Assembly: GCA_964483455.1 (NCBI GenBank) | Contig: CAZACK010000013.1 | Location: 4,136 to 68,135 of the forward strand | DNA: 64,000 nt | Direction: 5' to 3' | Source: CAYZJD01 sp964483455 | GTDB lineage: Bacteria > Acidobacteriota > Terriglobia > Bryobacterales > Bryobacteraceae | Shown: piece by piece, positions 36,342-45,058 of the stretch | How the letters are laid out: each line of letters opens with the position of its first letter | How positions within the stretch are numbered: the stretch's first letter is position 1 | Program-made: the position numbers and the translations under genes | The notes under the pieces: model-generated | What the model was told of the DNA's origin: nothing | The model's input: only the letters and a program-made list of their open reading frames with translations | Database searches by the model: none

Positions 36342-37456
36342 GACACCCTGAACTTTCCGACCGCCTCTTCGTCGAGATCGATGCCGAGGCCCGGCGACTG
36401 CGGAATATCCAGATACCCGTCGCGGGCCCGCAGCTTTTGCTTCGTGAGGAACTCGCGGAGGTTCGTTTCCTCCTCGGCGACAAACTCGCAGATGATGGCG
36501 TTGGGGATGGAGTTCAGCCAGTGCAGCGCCGCCGTTACGTTGATGTAGGTCGTGAAGCCGTGGTTGGCGATGACGAGTCCGCGATCCCAGGCGAGAGCAG
36601 CGATCTTCATCGCTTCGGTGAAGCCGCCACAACGGGTCAGATCCACCTGCACCACGTCGATGCGGCCGCGGTCCATCAGCTCCAGGAAGGAAGCGCGGTT
36701 CGATTCCTCCTCCCCGGCGGCGATGCGGACGTCGGTGCCTTCTGAGAGCTTTCGATAACCTTCGTAGTCGTCCGGCCGGAGCGGCTCCTCCAGCCAGAAG
36801 ATCTTGTATTCGGAGAACGCCCGGGCGCGCTGGAGCGCGGTCTTCGCGTCCCAGACGAGGCCGGCGTCGATCAGCAAGTCGGCGCCGTCCCCGAGACCGT
36901 TGCGGCCTTCGCGGACCAGCGCGATGTCGGTCTTCTCGTCCTGTCCCATCGGGTCCCAGCCGAACTTCACCGCGGTGAAACCCTGGTCGCGATAGCGGCG
37001 CGCCAGCTCGCCGGTCTTCTCCGGGGTCGCGCCGAACAGCGAGCTGGCGTAGCAGCGGATCTTCTGGTGGAAACCGCCCCCGAGCAGCTTCCAGACGGGA
37101 AGGCCGAGCGCCTTGCCCTTGATGTCCCACAGCGCCATGTCGATGCCGCTCATGGCGTGGATGCCCGCGCCTCGGCGCCCGCCATAGATGTTGGCGCGAT
37201 ACATCTTGTACCAGAGGCGCTCGGTTTCCATCGGATCCTCGCCGAGCACCACGTTGGCAAGCCCGGTGGCGGTGGTGTGGGAGAACGGTCCCTCGATGAA
37301 CGCCTTGACGGCGAGCGGGCTCGAGTCCACCTCGCCGATGCCGGTGATGCCGGCGTCGGTTTCGACGCGCACGATGAGAGCGTCCTGGCCGCTGTCGCAC
37401 TGGTGCTTGACCTCGGGCTGGCGGAGGTAGATGGCTTCGACTTTGGTGATCTTCAT
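36338..37456 (-). CDS. Mandelate racemase / muconate lactonizing enzyme family protein
   Basis: 372-residue enolase-superfamily enzyme. Capping domain, then the barrel with metal ligands Asp (LLIDAG), Glu (WLEEPL), Glu (AAGEEES), the base Lys in AVKFGWD and a His in ANHGF. That Lys/His pattern fits acid-sugar dehydratases or racemases. It is coupled to the TIM-barrel gene, which suggests sugar-acid catabolism; substrate not assignable. Confidence 0.85.
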   Translation of the reverse strand: MKITKVEAIYLRQPEVKHQCDSGQDALIVRVETDAGITGIGEVDSSPLAVKAFIEGPFSHTTATGLANVVLGEDPMETERLWYKMYRANIYGGRRGAGIHAMSGIDMALWDIKGKALGLPVWKLLGGGFHQKIRCYASSLFGATPEKTGELARRYRDQGFTAVKFGWDPMGQDEKTDIALVREGRNGLGDGADLLIDAGLVWDAKTALQRARAFSEYKIFWLEEPLRPDDYEGYRKLSEGTDVRIAAGEEESNRASFLELMDRGRIDVVQVDLTRCGGFTEAMKIAALAWDRGLVIANHGFTTYINVTAALHWLNSIPNAIICEFVAEEETNLREFLTKQKLRARDGYLDIPQSPGLGIDLDEEAVGKFRVS

Positions 37457-37546
37457 CGAGACGAAATGGTATCACGAGCGCCACGGAAAGGGGTCAGACG
37501 CATTCTCCAGGCTAATCGGCCCCGTGAGCGCCGCTATACTGGGTTG

Positions 37547-37690
37547 GTGCCGGCGAGATTCGTCCCGCGAATTCTCATCGCGATGCTGCTTCCGGCTTGC
37601 ACCGCGGAATCTCAGAGCACGGAACCACAAGGCGCCACGGTGGAAGGAATTGTGCTGGACGCCCGGACCGGCCGGCCGCTGGCCAAGTAG
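37547..37690 (+). pseudogene. Truncated exported protein with start of a carboxypeptidase-regulatory-like domain
   Basis: GTG 37547 opens a signal-peptide-like sequence (VPRILIAMLLPACTAESQ) followed by GATVEGIVLDARTGRPLAK, the first beta-strand motif of a CarboxypepD_reg/TonB-plug-type domain. The frame stops after 47 residues, where such proteins normally run for hundreds. TATACT (37535-37540) ends six bases upstream. I read it as the 5' remnant of a larger secreted or TonB-dependent protein. Confidence 0.5.
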
Positions 37691-37695
37691 ACGCA

Positions 37696-38508
37696 GTGTC
37701 TCGAACCGAACTCACCCTGTCCGAGGCGCGGCGCATCGCCCTGGCGGCGCAGGGCTTTGATCGCCCCCGGCCCGGCGGCCCGATCGGCGCGAGTCACATC
37801 CGCCGCGCGATCCGGCAGCTCGGCCTGCTGCAACTGGACTTTGTCAATCTTCTCGCGCCCTCGCACTACCTGCCTGTCTTCTCACGGCTCGGGCCCTATG
37901 ACAGGTCGCGTTTCGACGAGGTCGTATACGGCACGTGCGACTTCACCGAACAGTGGGGGCACGAGGCGTCCATTCTGCCGGTGGAGACCTGGCCGCTCCT
38001 GCGCCACCGCATGGAGAATCACCGCCTGCGGCCGTACGGATTCGAGACCTTTCTGGAGCGCCACCCGCACTACCTGGACTGGGTGCTGGATCAAGTCCGG
38101 GCGCGCGGCCCGTTGACGGCGAACGACCTGGAGGAGCCCGAGGGCATTCCTCGACGTATCCCCGGGGACGCGTGGGTCGGGACGGTCCCGCGGGCAACCC
38201 TCGAAGCGCTTTTCGGCAGAGGCGCGCTCGCGGCATCAGACCGGCGGCCCGACTTCTCGCGCGTCTACGACTTGGCCGAGCGCCTGATCCCCATCGAGCA
38301 TCGCCGGCACAACATGGAACGCGAGGAGGCCCAGCGCGGGCTGTTGCGGCTGGCTGCTCGCGCACACGGGGTCGGCACCACCGGAGACCTGGCCGGCTAC
38401 TACCGCATACCGCTCCGCGAGGCGCGCCCGCGCATCTCCGAACTCGTGGACGCCGGCGAGTTGCGCGAAGCCCGCGTCGCTGGCTGGCGCGAGCGCTGGG
38501 TGTGTTGA
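37696..38508 (+). pseudogene. YcaQ-like winged-helix protein, 3' truncated
   Basis: 270 residues from GTG 37696 match the YcaQ/AlkZ-like (DUF1006) family: LSEARRIALAAQGFDRPRP, QLGLLQLDFVNLLAPSHYLPVFSRLG, WGHEASILPVETWPLLRHRM. E. coli YcaQ is about 400 residues and unhooks DNA crosslinks. Here the frame ends right after VAGWRERWVC, and the C-terminal part with the LSPFDPLVWDR-type motif is not found in any frame of the next 280 bases. Function is probably lost. Confidence 0.65.
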
Positions 38509-38795
38509 GGAGCGGTGCGCCCGAGGAGTTGCGGCGCCCGATCCGGAACGGGCGGCCGCGAACGAAGGCACTAACCGGGAGGCCGGCCGCGCCGTTCATC
38601 GTGAGAACCAGATCGGACGTTCCCGTGCATGACTCCTGCGACACCTGTCTCAACGGTTCGATAGGCGCTTGCCGGATGGGGGCTCTCGATCCGAGCGGCA
38701 TTGAGCATTGGATGCATCAGGCGTCTTGGACGGAACGGCATACCGGCCACGTTGGGAATTGGACCGGTCGGGTCCCCAGCGGTTCCCGTATCAGG
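38509..38795. other. Gene-free stretch after the truncated ycaQ-like gene
   Basis: 287 bp with no convincing gene on either strand, no clear terminator and no repeat of the REP family. Together with the two broken genes before it, this is a deletion or decay scar. Confidence 0.5.
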
Positions 38796-39527
38796 CTACA
38801 ACGTCAGCCCGCCGTCCACCGTCAGCAGTTGCCCCGTAATGTAGTTGTCCGGCTCCAGGAAGAACCGGACGGCGCGGGCGATGTCGAGGGGCCGGCCGAA
38901 GCGGGGGATGATCTCGTGCTCGAGATACCGGTCGTACTTGCCCGAGGAGATGCTCGCTTCCGCCATTCCCGCGGCCGTGACGCCGGGCGAGATCACGTTC
39001 ACCCGGATGTTCGACGGACCGCGGCATTCCTTGGCCAAGATGCGCGCTGCATGCAGCAACGAGGCTTTGGCGGCCGCATAGGCCGTCGATCCCGGGAAGA
39101 GCGAGATCGCCTGCATGGTCGAGAACAGCACGATGGAGCCGGGCGTGCCTCGCTCTTTCATCCGTACGGCGGCCTCGCGGGCAAGCATGATCGGGCCCAG
39201 GTAGTTCTGCTCGTTGGACAGCCGGATCGCCTCTTCCAGTTCCGAGGGATCCGAAATCCGGGAAGGATGGCCGGCGAAGACCACCAGGCCATACACGTTC
39301 GGCGCCTCGTCGAGCAGCCTCTGGCGATCGTGGAGAACCGTCAGGTCGGCTTGGACCAGCTTCGCGAGGGCGGCAAGCTTGGCGGCGCGCTCGGCGTTAG
39401 AAAGGTAACTGACCACCAGGCGCGCCCCTTCCGCCGCCAGCAGTTCCGCGGTTGCCGCGCCAAGTCCGCCCGACCCGCCGGCGAGGATGACTTCCCTGTC
39501 CAGCAACGCTTCAGGCAACTTGTCCAT
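38796..39527 (-). CDS. Short-chain dehydrogenase/reductase
   Basis: 243-residue classical SDR: GGSGGLGAATAELL, LVVFAGHPSR in the NNAG position, YAAAK catalytic pair, and the C-terminal GQLLTVDGGLTL typical of enoyl/ketoacyl reductase-like SDRs. ATG 39527 has GGGAG upstream and overlaps the preceding ligase gene by 17 bases; ATG 39557 would add ten residues. Confidence 0.87.
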   Translation of the reverse strand: MDKLPEALLDREVILAGGSGGLGAATAELLAAEGARLVVSYLSNAERAAKLAALAKLVQADLTVLHDRQRLLDEAPNVYGLVVFAGHPSRISDPSELEEAIRLSNEQNYLGPIMLAREAAVRMKERGTPGSIVLFSTMQAISLFPGSTAYAAAKASLLHAARILAKECRGPSNIRVNVISPGVTAAGMAEASISSGKYDRYLEHEIIPRFGRPLDIARAVRFFLEPDNYITGQLLTVDGGLTL

Positions 39528-40752
39528 CCCCGGCCGCTCCCGCGTCCCGAGCGGCATACCCGCAGGCGACGATCGCCAGGAACAACGTCAAGACCTCGCT
39601 GTCTCCAAGATTCAGCTCAAAGATCCCACCGATCATGATGGCGAGCACCGCCGCCGCTCCACCGTGGAGGAGGAACTTCCGGTCGCTCGGACCCGGGGGG
39701 AGCCGGCGCGCGGGGAGCAGGAAGTCCAGCAGCGCCTTCACCAGCAGCCACACGAGCGCAAGCATCGCGGGCACGCCGCGCTCGGCGGCGTAGTGTACGT
39801 AAATACTGTGCAAATGCCCATACCAGCCGGCCGGCAGCGGCCGCGGAATGTCGGCAGGCACCCAGCGCTCGAACTGGAGCCGTACCTGTTCGGGCCCAAG
39901 GCCGAACCATGGGTGCGCCTTGATCATCTCCAGGCCGGTGCGCCAGCAGACGATGCGATGCTGGTTGGAGTCGACCTCCTTCTTCGGCTGAAACATCGAG
40001 ACGAACCGGGTGCGAACACCGGGAACCGCCAGCACAACAAGGAGAGCGACAACCGGCGTCACGAGAAACCATCGCCGGCTCCAGTGCCACAGCAGATACA
40101 AACCGGCTACGCCCGCCGCCAGCCAGATGCTGCGCGTGAAGCCGAGCAGAAGCGAGCCGGCCATCGGAACAGCGCACAGCGCCGCGAACCACAACAGCCG
40201 CCGGCGGGCAAACGGCGAGAAGAACAGGAACGCCAGCAGCAGCAGGAAGACAAGCATGAGCTGGCCGCCGAACGTCATCCAGTGGCTCATGAAGCCGGTA
40301 ATTCGCTCACCCACGTAATATTCGTAGAAACTCGTCCCCGCCGCTCTCGCGTCGCGCACCTTCTCGCCGAACTGGACGAGACCCCGCGCCGCGACCAGGG
40401 CGCCCGCGCCCGCCCAGCACAAGGCCAGGCGGCGCAGTCGATCCGGTTCCCGAAAGCTCGATGCCACCACCAGCAGCATCAGGAAGACGAGCAACTTCCG
40501 CACCTGCGGGCGGCCGGATGCGGGGTCGCCGGACAGGGCGAGCGAAATCAGGGTACAGGCGACAAACAGGCCCAGCGGCAGCAGGACAGGGGGAAACCGA
40601 AGTTTCCGCCGCGACAGCAGCAGCGCGGCCACGGCGAGCGCCAGCAGGATCTGGCTGGCGGCGATCGAGAACAGGACCGCGACCGCCGACGCTCCGGCCA
40701 GCCAGAAGGCGGCGCGCGCCAGAAGCGGTTCGGGCAGGCTGTTTGAGGGCAT
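39511..40752 (-). CDS. O-antigen ligase-like membrane protein (Wzy/WaaL family)
   Basis: 413-residue protein with about ten membrane helices. The large periplasmic loop contains RTGLEMIKAHPWFGLGPEQVRLQFE and PAGWYGHLHSIYVHYAAERG, the Wzy_C/RfaL signature with the conserved His in HSIYVHY. It acts in ligation or polymerisation of surface polysaccharide. ATG 40752 is preferred because a CATACT-like box lies between it and the alternative ATG 40800. Confidence 0.85.
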   Translation of the reverse strand: MPSNSLPEPLLARAAFWLAGASAVAVLFSIAASQILLALAVAALLLSRRKLRFPPVLLPLGLFVACTLISLALSGDPASGRPQVRKLLVFLMLLVVASSFREPDRLRRLALCWAGAGALVAARGLVQFGEKVRDARAAGTSFYEYYVGERITGFMSHWMTFGGQLMLVFLLLLAFLFFSPFARRRLLWFAALCAVPMAGSLLLGFTRSIWLAAGVAGLYLLWHWSRRWFLVTPVVALLVVLAVPGVRTRFVSMFQPKKEVDSNQHRIVCWRTGLEMIKAHPWFGLGPEQVRLQFERWVPADIPRPLPAGWYGHLHSIYVHYAAERGVPAMLALVWLLVKALLDFLLPARRLPPGPSDRKFLLHGGAAAVLAIMIGGIFELNLGDSEVLTLFLAIVACGYAARDAGAAGDGQVA

Positions 40753-40809
40753 CCCCGTCAAGAAGAAGAATTCAGTATGCCAGAATGATGGCAGGAACAT
40801 CTACCGGCA

Positions 40810-41292
40810 ATGTTGATTTATGTTCTCAGGCACGGAATCGCGGAAACCGCACAGGCCGGCATGAGGGATGCCGACCGGGCGCTGACCGAGGAAGGGTTCA
40901 AGAAGCTGAAGTCGATTCTGCGCGCCGTTCGGGCCGCGGAGGTGTCGCCCAGCGTCATCCTGACAAGTCCCTACCGGCGCGCGGTGCAGACGGCGGAACT
41001 CGCGGCGCAGGTTCTGGAGTTCGAGGGCGAAGTGGAACAGGTGAAGTCGCTGGCGCCAGCATCAGAGGCCGAAGACGTGTGGGAAGACATCCGGCTTCAC
41101 CGGCAGGCGGACCAAGTGCTGCTGTCGGGCCACGAGCCTCTTCTCGGACAGGTCATCGGATTCCTGCTCGGCGTCCCCAGCCTTCAGGTGGATCTCAAGA
41201 AGGCCGGCATCGCCTGCGTCCAGGTGGACGCATTCGGACCGAGGCCGCGGGGTGTTCTCAAGTGGCTGCTGGCGCCGAAGCTGGCCGGCTGA
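40810..41292 (+). CDS. sixA: Phosphohistidine phosphatase SixA
   Basis: 160-residue histidine phosphatase. Catalytic RHG (YVLRHGIAE) at the N terminus, SPYRRAVQTAEL and the second histidine in LLSGHEPLLGQV. Length and motifs match SixA, which removes phosphate from phosphohistidine proteins. Divergent from the O-antigen ligase-like gene. Confidence 0.9.
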   Translation: MLIYVLRHGIAETAQAGMRDADRALTEEGFKKLKSILRAVRAAEVSPSVILTSPYRRAVQTAELAAQVLEFEGEVEQVKSLAPASEAEDVWEDIRLHRQADQVLLSGHEPLLGQVIGFLLGVPSLQVDLKKAGIACVQVDAFGPRPRGVLKWLLAPKLAG

Positions 41293-41304
41293 GGCCGCCC
41301 GCCG

Positions 41305-41346
41305 AACAACCACTAACCGCCCAACCGAACAACCACCGAACAACCA
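41305..41346 (+). repeat. AACAACCA repeats ahead of tnaA
   Basis: Three copies of AACAACCA at 41305, 41328 and 41339, the last sharing its A with the tnaA start codon. The unit is the complement of TGGTTGTT, which is tandemly repeated at 54286-54341. Confidence 0.55.
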
Positions 41347-42695
41347 TGAAAACCATCATCGAGCCGTTTCGGATCAAGAGCGTCGAGCCGCTGCGCCACA
41401 CCACGCGCGAGGAGCGCCAGCGGCTGCTCGAGCAGGCCGGCTACAACCTGTTCCTCATCGACGCGAAGGATATCCTGATCGACCTCCTCACCGACTCCGG
41501 CACGAGCGCCATGTCCACCGAGCAGTGGGCGGCGATGATGCGCGGCGACGAGTCCTACGCCGGCAGCGAGAGTTACATCCGGATGAAGGCCGCGGCCCAG
41601 GACCTGACCGGCTTTCGCCACGTGATCCCGACCCACCAGGGACGCGCCGCCGAGCGCATCCTGTTCAGTGTTCTTTGCCGGCCGGGCCAAGTGGTGCCGA
41701 ACAACACGCACTTCGACACCACCCGCGCCAACATCGAGTTCACAGGGGCCAGGGCCGTCGACCTTCCGCTGCCGGAGGCCGCCGACACGCAGGCGCGCCT
41801 TCCCTTCAAAGGCGACATGGATGTCGCCGCCCTGGAACGGCTGATCGAGACCGAAGGCGCCGATCGGGTTCCGCTGGTGATGCTGACCGTGACCAATAAC
41901 TCCGGCGGCGGCCAGCCGGTCTCCATGCGCAACATCGAGCAGGTGCGGGCGGTCACGTCACGACACGCGATTCCCTTGTATCTTGACGCCTGCCGCTTCG
42001 CGGAGAATGCCTGGTTCATCGCCCAGAGGGAGCCGGAATTCGCGGCGTGGGCCCCAAAACAGATCGCGCAAAAGATGTTCCGGCTGGCCGACGGCTGCAC
42101 GTTCTCCGCCAAGAAGGACGCGTTCGCCAACATCGGCGGGTTCCTGTGCACCAACGACGACCGGCTGGCCGAGCAAGAGACGCAACTGTTGATCCTGACC
42201 GAGGGATTTCCCACTTACGGCGGCCTGGCCGGCCGCGACCTGGACGCGATCGCGGTCGGCCTCAGCGAAGTGCTCGATCCGGACTACCTTCGTTATCGCA
42301 TTACATCAACGGCGTATCTCGGCCGGCATATCGCCGATCAAGGCGTGCCGATCGTGGAGCCGCCGGGCGGCCACGCCATCTATATCGATGCCGGCCGCAT
42401 GCTGCCGCACATCCCCCGCCGCCATTTCCCCGGGCAGGCGCTGGCGGTCGAACTGTACCGGCATGCCGGCATCCGCTCGGTGGAGATCGGCTCGGTGATG
42501 TTCGGCGACAAGGCCCGGCATGAGCTGCTGCGCCTCGCGATACCGCGCCGCGTCTATACCCAGAGCCATATCGACTACGCGGTTGAGGCGATTTTGGAGG
42601 TGAATGCGCGGAAGCACCAGTTGCGCGGGCTGGAGATTGCCTCCGAGCCGAAGTTTCTGCGGCATTTTTCGTGCCGGTTTCGGGTGCTGGAGTAG
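41346..42695 (+). CDS. tnaA: Tryptophanase (beta-eliminating lyase)
   Basis: 449-residue PLP lyase of the tryptophanase / tyrosine phenol-lyase family. PLP lysine in FSAKKDAFANIGGF; SGTSAMSTEQWAAMM and PTHQGRAAE are shared family motifs. Three positions that differ between the two enzymes follow tryptophanase: Asp in FDTTR (Thr in TPL), Ile in RSVEIGS (Arg in TPL) and His in LRHFS (Phe in TPL). It should split tryptophan into indole, pyruvate and ammonia. No tnaC-like leader is visible; upstream sequence is the short repeat. Confidence 0.85.
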   Translation: MKTIIEPFRIKSVEPLRHTTREERQRLLEQAGYNLFLIDAKDILIDLLTDSGTSAMSTEQWAAMMRGDESYAGSESYIRMKAAAQDLTGFRHVIPTHQGRAAERILFSVLCRPGQVVPNNTHFDTTRANIEFTGARAVDLPLPEAADTQARLPFKGDMDVAALERLIETEGADRVPLVMLTVTNNSGGGQPVSMRNIEQVRAVTSRHAIPLYLDACRFAENAWFIAQREPEFAAWAPKQIAQKMFRLADGCTFSAKKDAFANIGGFLCTNDDRLAEQETQLLILTEGFPTYGGLAGRDLDAIAVGLSEVLDPDYLRYRITSTAYLGRHIADQGVPIVEPPGGHAIYIDAGRMLPHIPRRHFPGQALAVELYRHAGIRSVEIGSVMFGDKARHELLRLAIPRRVYTQSHIDYAVEAILEVNARKHQLRGLEIASEPKFLRHFSCRFRVLE

Positions 42696-42720
42696 AGGGC
42701 AGGCGGGCTCGCCTGCCCTC
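42695..42720. repeat. REP-like palindrome, copy 4 (11-bp stem)
   Basis: GAGGGCAGGCG-GGCT-CGCCTGCCCTC, a perfect 11-bp stem starting at the last base of the tnaA stop, between two convergent genes. It may stop or protect transcripts from both sides. Confidence 0.75.
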
Positions 42721-42740
42721 CATAGATTGCCTGGTTAGCG

Positions 42741-43157
42741 CTAGCGCGCCGCCATCGCCAGGGCGTCGCTGGCCAGGCCGTGCCGCGCCATCTCGCGCTC
42801 GAGCTTCGACTTCTTGAGCTCGGAGCCGTCCTCTCTGCCGGCAATCCAGACACGGGACAGAAAGTGCTGGTTTCCGTAGCGGTTGAACACGAGGACGCTA
42901 TGGTCCGCCGCGTTGCCATAGATCGGATTGCTCAATCTGAAATGGCTGTCTTTGCCGTCGAGGTTGTAAACCAGCACCGCGCCCGGCGTCACCCCACGCT
43001 GAATGGTGTACTGCCCGGCGGGAAGTGTTTCGTCGCCGACAATGAAGTCGAAGGGGACGTCCCACACGGGTCTCGCCCCGCTTGAAGACTGTGAGTACGC
43101 GGGGGAGGCGGTCAGCGCGACCACCAGGACCCCCAAGGTCATCAGACTGAATCTCAT
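42741..43157 (-). CDS. Small exported protein of unknown function
   Basis: 138 residues with a signal peptide (MRFSLMTLGVLVVALTASPAYSQ) and a compact beta-rich body: DVPFDFIVGDETLPAGQYTIQR, VFNRYGNQHFLSRVW, ending with a charged helix (SELKKSKLEREMAR). This pattern is familiar from many acidobacterial exported proteins of unknown role. Strong AAGGAG Shine-Dalgarno 9 bases before the ATG. Confidence 0.75.
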   Translation of the reverse strand: MRFSLMTLGVLVVALTASPAYSQSSSGARPVWDVPFDFIVGDETLPAGQYTIQRGVTPGAVLVYNLDGKDSHFRLSNPIYGNAADHSVLVFNRYGNQHFLSRVWIAGREDGSELKKSKLEREMARHGLASDALAMAAR

Positions 43158-43242
43158 CACTGGTTTCTCCTTTCCGTTCTCCTTCAGACCGCTGCACCCT
43201 CCGTCAATCCGGAGCGCCGGTCGTCGCCCGGCGTGCAGCAAC

Positions 43243-43284
43243 AAAAAAGCCGCTGCATGCGGGCGGCAGCCCGCGCACAGCGGC
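43243..43284 (-). terminator. Rho-independent terminator (minus strand)
   Basis: Read on the minus strand: GCCGCTG, an inner hairpin GCGGGC-TGCC-GCCCGC, then CAGCGGC and TTTTTT. A two-tier stem followed by a T tract is a textbook intrinsic terminator, serving the small gene at 43320-43526. Confidence 0.75.
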
Positions 43285-43319
43285 CTCCGGATCATCCGGT
43301 CAGCCGGAAATGCTTCCGA

Positions 43320-43526
43320 CTATTCGACGAACCTGACTTTCTTTCGCGTCTCCTCGGCCAGAACGGGCAATCCGTCCTGGATGCGCAGCCGTTCGATGTC
43401 TCCGAACCGCAACTCCGCGCAGTAGCGCATGAATGACTGCCAGGCAGGATGCAGCGCGGCGGAGGACCGCTTCGCGGGCTCAGCCTCTTGCCGCATCACG
43501 CCGGCGACTGCGCCGCCGTGATTCAT
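43320..43526 (-). CDS. Small hypothetical protein
   Basis: 68 residues from ATG 43526. The C-terminal part (WQSFMRYCAELRFGDIERLRIQDGLPVLAEETRKKVRF) reads as a folded helix-strand unit, and I recall similar small acidobacterial proteins, but I cannot name a family. A good intrinsic terminator follows 36 bases after the stop, which supports real transcription. Confidence 0.55.
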   Translation of the reverse strand: MNHGGAVAGVMRQEAEPAKRSSAALHPAWQSFMRYCAELRFGDIERLRIQDGLPVLAEETRKKVRFVE

Positions 43527-43606
43527 TTCACCTGTCGTGCCTCACAGTGTTATACGCGGCAGAGGCCAGTTTGGTTCGCACGGAATCGAATCAGCGACGC
43601 AATGGC

Positions 43607-43612
43607 TATAAT
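43607..43612 (+). promoter_or_regulatory. -10 box TATAAT for the glycoside-hydrolase-like gene
   Basis: Consensus TATAAT ends six bases before ATG 43619, supporting that start over open frame further upstream and suggesting a leaderless mRNA. Confidence 0.55.
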
Positions 43613-43618
43613 CCGGCT

Positions 43619-45019
43619 ATGTCACACAAGTTGCATGCTGTGCTAGGCGCTCTCTGCATTTGCCTGCCGGTGTCCGCCCAACGTGGTCCGGCGGCCGGGC
43701 CGCTCCGCGTGCTCCAGTCGAATCCGCGTTGGTTTACGGACGGATCGGGCAAAGCGGTGCTGCTCACGGGCTCGCACATCTGGCAAAATCTTCAGGATTC
43801 CGGACTTCTGAACCGCGACAAGCAAGATCCTCCCGCCGCCTTCGATTACGCGGGCTACCTGGATTTCCTCGAGCGCCACAATCACAATTTCTTCCGGCTC
43901 TGGCGGTGGGAGACGCCGAAGTGGACGGACAATTACTACGACGGGCAGATCAAGTACTGCCGGCCGCATCCGTGGGTGCGCGGCGGCCCCGGCAACGCGA
44001 GCGACGGCAAGCCGAAGTTCGACCTCGCGCGCTTCGACTCTGAGTACTTCGAGAGGCTGCGAAACCGGACAGCGGCCGCGCGGGACCGGGGCATGTACGT
44101 CGCCGTGATGCTGTTCGAGGGTTGGGAGATCCAGTTCACCGACGCCTGGAACAATCACCCGTTTCACTCGCCCAACAACGTGAACGGGATCGAGGCGGAT
44201 ACGAACGGGGACGGCAAGGGCATCGAATACAACACGCTTCAGCCGGCAGACATGGGGCAGCGCGTCCTGGATCTGCAACTGGCTTACGTCCGCAAAGTGA
44301 TCGACACCGTCAACGATCTGGACAACGTGCTGTACGAAATCTGCAACGAAGCCGCGCCGGAATCGACGGACTGGCAGTACTACCTGATCCGCTACGTCAA
44401 ACACTACGAATCCGGCAAGCCGAAGCAGCACCCTGTGGGGATGACGTTCCAATATCGCGGCGGAAGCAACAACACCCTGTACATGAGCCCGGCGGATTGG
44501 ATCTCGCCCAACCCCGGCGACGCCTCGGAGAGCTACCGCGAGAATCCGTCGTCCACTCACACCACCAAGGTGGTCGTCAACGACACGGATCATCTCTGGG
44601 GCCACACGGGAGGGGACGCCATCTGGGTATGGAAGAGCTTCACGCGCGGGCTGAACGTGCTGCTGATGGAGGAACTGCTTCCTTCGCCGACCTGGCAGGA
44701 CTCGGCGCGGATGGCGATGGGGCAAGCGCGCCGCTACGCCGGCCGCGTGGACCTCGCGTCGATGGTCCCGATGAATGATCTGGCCACGGGCTACTGCCTC
44801 GCGGCACAAGGAAAGGAGTATCTTGTCTTCCAGCCTGGGAACAAGGGGGAGTTCACGATCAACCTCGGCGATGCGCCGGGAGTCTTTTCCGTGGAGTGGC
44901 TCGACGTGAACAGGGACCGCACGGTGGCCGGCAAGGACGTTGCCGGCGGCTCGTCACGGACCTTCACCACTCCCTTCCCCGGCCCGGCGGTGCTGTACTT
45001 GAAGCGGACCCGCGGATAG
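43619..45019 (+). CDS. Exported glycoside-hydrolase-like protein (apiosidase/DUF4038-like)
   Basis: 466 residues. Signal peptide (HAVLGALCICLPVSAQ), then NPRWFTDGSGKAVLLTGSHIW, the opening seen in DUF4038/GH140-like barrels, and VLYEICNEA, where the NE pair fits the acid/base of clan A glycosidases. The C-terminal 90 residues (KEYLVFQPGNKGEFTINLG...) form a beta-sandwich like the putative collagen-binding domain that often follows DUF4038. Substrate unknown. Confidence 0.75.
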   Translation: MSHKLHAVLGALCICLPVSAQRGPAAGPLRVLQSNPRWFTDGSGKAVLLTGSHIWQNLQDSGLLNRDKQDPPAAFDYAGYLDFLERHNHNFFRLWRWETPKWTDNYYDGQIKYCRPHPWVRGGPGNASDGKPKFDLARFDSEYFERLRNRTAAARDRGMYVAVMLFEGWEIQFTDAWNNHPFHSPNNVNGIEADTNGDGKGIEYNTLQPADMGQRVLDLQLAYVRKVIDTVNDLDNVLYEICNEAAPESTDWQYYLIRYVKHYESGKPKQHPVGMTFQYRGGSNNTLYMSPADWISPNPGDASESYRENPSSTHTTKVVVNDTDHLWGHTGGDAIWVWKSFTRGLNVLLMEELLPSPTWQDSARMAMGQARRYAGRVDLASMVPMNDLATGYCLAAQGKEYLVFQPGNKGEFTINLGDAPGVFSVEWLDVNRDRTVAGKDVAGGSSRTFTTPFPGPAVLYLKRTRG

Positions 45020-45058
45020 TCCGCCCGGCGGCGGCTCTCCCTCGGTATTGAAACATCC

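Noticed and set aside
40461..42695. Tryptophanase with a 295-residue N-terminal extension
   Set aside because: The extension is Arg/Gly-rich shadow sequence overlapping sixA; the family N terminus begins exactly at ATG 41346.
41346..42695. Tyrosine phenol-lyase
   Set aside because: Family similarity alone allows it, but three specificity positions match tryptophanase.
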